A stretch of DNA of 14,831 nt from JAABUE01 sp037440925. Lineage in GTDB: Bacteria > Chloroflexota > Anaerolineae > Anaerolineales > Villigracilaceae. A program made the translations under genes and the position numbers. The notes under the pieces were generated by a model. The model ran no database searches and was not told the origin of the DNA. It saw only the letters and a list, made by a program, of their open reading frames with translations. The stretch covers positions 1 to 14,831 of the forward strand of contig JBBITF010000070.1 of assembly GCA_037440925.1 (NCBI GenBank), in the 5' to 3' direction. Below, in pieces: positions 13,493-14,831 of this stretch (the stretch's first letter is position 1; every line of letters begins with the position of its first letter).

Positions 13493-14065
13493 TTGCCCCG
13501 CGATTACACCCATCAACCCCCAACTGCCTTCCAACGCCTGCCCAAGTACACGCGCGGCGAGGCGTGGATACGCGCCTTTCTGCGCAGCGCCCAAATAGGA
13601 CACATTGCCACCCTCTGGGACGATCAGCCTTTCGTCACTCCCACTACTTTCTGGTTCGACGAGGCAAAACATCGCATCATTTTTCACTCCAACGTCGCGG
13701 GGAGAATCCGCTCGAATATCGAGCGCAACCCCAAAGTCTGCCTGGAAGCGAGCGAAATGGGGCGGCTGCTTCCCTCCAACGTCGCGCTGGAATTTTCGTT
13801 ACAGTATCGCAGCGTCATGGTATTTGGAACGGCGCGCATCCTCGAAGATCCCGCCGAAAAACGCGCCGCGCTGTATGGCCTGCTCCAGAAATACTTCCCA
13901 GGCATGACCGCCGGCAAGGAATACCGCGAGATCACCGATAACGAACTGCGCGTCACCTCGGTCTACGCCATCCAAATCGAGTCGTGGAGCGGCAAGGAAA
14001 ACTGGAAAGACCGCGCCGTCCAATCCGACCAATGGCCGGCGCTGGGCGAAAAGTGGTTTGTGTAA
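13493..14065 (+). CDS. Pyridoxamine 5'-phosphate oxidase-fold (NimA-like) flavoprotein
   Basis: The 190-residue protein fits the FMN-binding split-barrel family related to 5-nitroimidazole resistance proteins. RGEAWIRAFLRSAQIGHIAT (21-40) precedes QPFVTPTTFWFD (45-56) and IIFHSNVAGRIRSNIERNPKVCLEA (62-86), the usual flavin-phosphate-binding region. YRSVMVFGTARILEDPAEKRAAL (104-126), LLQKYFPG (129-136) and IESWSGKEN (161-169) complete the typical order. Such proteins bind FMN, sometimes F420 or heme, and reduce or bind small molecules; the substrate is unknown. The start is TTG at 13493, which gives the expected N terminus and has AGAGG a few bases upstream overlapping the previous stop codon. 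No downstream start would keep the conserved core. It is the last gene of its cluster and is followed by strong hairpins. Confidence 0.9.
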   Translation: MPRDYTHQPPTAFQRLPKYTRGEAWIRAFLRSAQIGHIATLWDDQPFVTPTTFWFDEAKHRIIFHSNVAGRIRSNIERNPKVCLEASEMGRLLPSNVALEFSLQYRSVMVFGTARILEDPAEKRAALYGLLQKYFPGMTAGKEYREITDNELRVTSVYAIQIESWSGKENWKDRAVQSDQWPALGEKWFV

Positions 14066-14081
14066 GATGGTTCATACGGCT

Positions 14082-14122
14082 GTTGCACTGCCGCCAGACA
14101 ACAGAATAATTGCTGGCGCAAC
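14082..14122. terminator. Imperfect hairpin between convergent genes
   Basis: GTTG (14082-14085) pairs with CAAC (14119-14122), and CGCCAG (14092-14097) with CTGGCG (14113-14118), with a one-sided bulge between. It lies 17 bases after the flavoprotein stop. There is no T run. Confidence 0.35.
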
Positions 14123-14131
14123 ACCGAGAAT

Positions 14132-14174
14132 AACCGAGAAACCGGTCTTCAGAAGAGAGACCGGTTTCTCGGTT
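14132..14174. terminator. Perfect 17-bp hairpin, likely bidirectional terminator
   Basis: AACCGAGAAACCGGTCT (14132-14148) is perfectly inverted at 14158-14174 around a 9-base loop. It sits between the plus-strand flavoprotein and the minus-strand propeller gene, where a shared terminator is expected. No T run follows on either strand, so it may block transcripts by structure or belong to a repeat family. ACCGAGAA is also directly repeated at 14123-14130 and 14133-14140. Confidence 0.6.
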
Positions 14175-14196
14175 CAGGTGCGTTTCCTGGTTTGAA

Positions 14197-14715
14197 TTAC
14201 TGATCTACTCCCCATAATTGAACGCCGCCTAATCCATGCGCGGAGGCCAGGATCGTTCCATCCGGCGAGAATGCCAGGCGCGCGGCCTGAGGATATGAGA
14301 TGGTATGCACAATCTTGCCGCTGCCTGCATCCAGCAGGTAGATATTCTTATTAATTGATAGCGCCAATATCGCGCCGTCCGGCGAGTACTTGAAATCTAT
14401 AACGAAAATCTGATTCTCCTCCGGCGGGCTGATAGAATACAATTCCTTTTCGCTTTCGATGTCGTATGCGTATAGTTTAGCGGCAGAAGGCTTTTCTTCT
14501 TTTGGAGCGGTAGGGAGCGCGCTTTCTGGCGTATCGAATACATAGGCCACAACCGCAAACCGCTTGCCGTCTGGGGAGATGGCTGAAGGCATGATCCTTT
14601 CGTTACCGGTAAATTCGAATGGCTTTTCAACCTCAAGGGTATCCAGGTTTGTAATTCTAATTTCATTCCTGATCTTGTTGCTCTCAACAATTTTTTCAGA
14701 GACAGTTGTCAACAA
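14197..14715 (-). CDS. WD40-like beta-propeller protein, probable C-terminal fragment
   Basis: About 172 residues contain three SPDG turns (47-50, 111-114, 150-153), each followed by a hydrophobic strand such as KRFAVVAYV, AILALS and TILASAH. Strands like NIYLLDAGSGKIVHTIS (124-140) and GVQLWGVDQ at the end are characteristic of WD40/YncE-type propellers. Only about three blades are present, whereas a propeller normally has six to eight. The marked 5' end is a TTG without a ribosome-binding site. The same frame stays open and propeller-like up to 14784 (IPVWVSTTQDQTALL just upstream), then meets a TAA at 14785-14787. It is therefore probably the remnant or frameshifted tail of a longer gene that once extended past the window edge. 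A protein-binding or scaffold role is typical of the fold. Confidence 0.7.
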   Translation of the reverse strand: MLTTVSEKIVESNKIRNEIRITNLDTLEVEKPFEFTGNERIMPSAISPDGKRFAVVAYVFDTPESALPTAPKEEKPSAAKLYAYDIESEKELYSISPPEENQIFVIDFKYSPDGAILALSINKNIYLLDAGSGKIVHTISYPQAARLAFSPDGTILASAHGLGGVQLWGVDQ

Positions 14716-14831
14716 AGCAGTTTGATCTTGTGTAGTGGATACCCATACAGGAATATCCCTGATCCAAAAGGCGTATATTGTACCTTACCAAACGAAATCG
14801 TGGAACAGATTGCCGAACAGGGGCTGGACTT
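14716..14831. other. Window edge, no confident gene
   Basis: The minus strand continues the propeller frame until the stop at 14785-14787. The plus strand is open to the edge in a frame ending in LPNEIVEQIAEQGLD, which reads like protein but has no ATG and no ribosome-binding site in the window. Sequence beyond 14831 would be needed to decide. Confidence 0.3.

Noticed and set aside
12735..13523. 262-residue minus-strand frame across the membrane protein gene
   Set aside because: It has low-complexity Gln/Arg-rich composition, typical of antisense translation.

Overview
The window looks like a chromosomal segment of an uncultured or little-studied bacterium, most likely of the Chloroflexota (Anaerolineae type). 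The clues are indirect: the mix of families (stand-alone thymidylate kinase, M29 aminopeptidase, NimA-like flavoprotein, AbrB/PIN pair, NarL-type two-component system, siroheme genes) and the style of the intergenic DNA, which is rich in short perfect hairpins and degenerate dispersed repeats. No rRNA, tRNA, CRISPR array, transposase or phage gene was seen.

Layout. Bases 1-479 hold no convincing gene but carry two clusters of short hairpins. A plus-strand pair follows: thymidylate kinase (tmk) and a SRPBCC-fold protein with a C-terminal membrane helix. Its 3' end overlaps, tail to tail, a long minus-strand run from 8364 down to 1886. In transcription order this run is precorrin-2 dehydrogenase (sirC-like), uroporphyrinogen-III methyltransferase (cobA), an extended-SDR epimerase-like protein, a membrane sensor histidine kinase, its NarL/LuxR-type response regulator, and a formylglycine-generating-enzyme-fold protein. 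The genes overlap or lie at most 41 bases apart, so one operon is likely. A TTGACA promoter overlapping a perfect palindrome sits directly before sirC. Combining siroheme synthesis with a membrane sensor system and two unassigned proteins is the most interesting grouping here.

Farther right, still on the minus strand, are a translationally coupled zinc-ribbon protein and HAD-family hydrolase (9377 to 8446), and a four-helix membrane protein (10174 to 9638). Bases 10175-10658 are non-coding and hold two perfect hairpins with inverted-copy cores, one copy of a degenerate repeat, and an inverted repeat. A perfect consensus sigma-70 promoter then drives an AbrB-type antitoxin whose start codon lies at the expected transcription start, followed by a PIN-domain toxin. 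A second, similarly oriented copy of the degenerate repeat lies just after the toxin.

The right end is a plus-strand cluster: M29 aminopeptidase, a four-helix membrane protein, and a pyridoxamine-phosphate-oxidase-fold flavoprotein, spaced 8-12 bases apart. Strong hairpins separate it from a minus-strand WD40-like propeller fragment that lacks a credible start. All function calls rest on motifs read by eye; no database search or computation was run.
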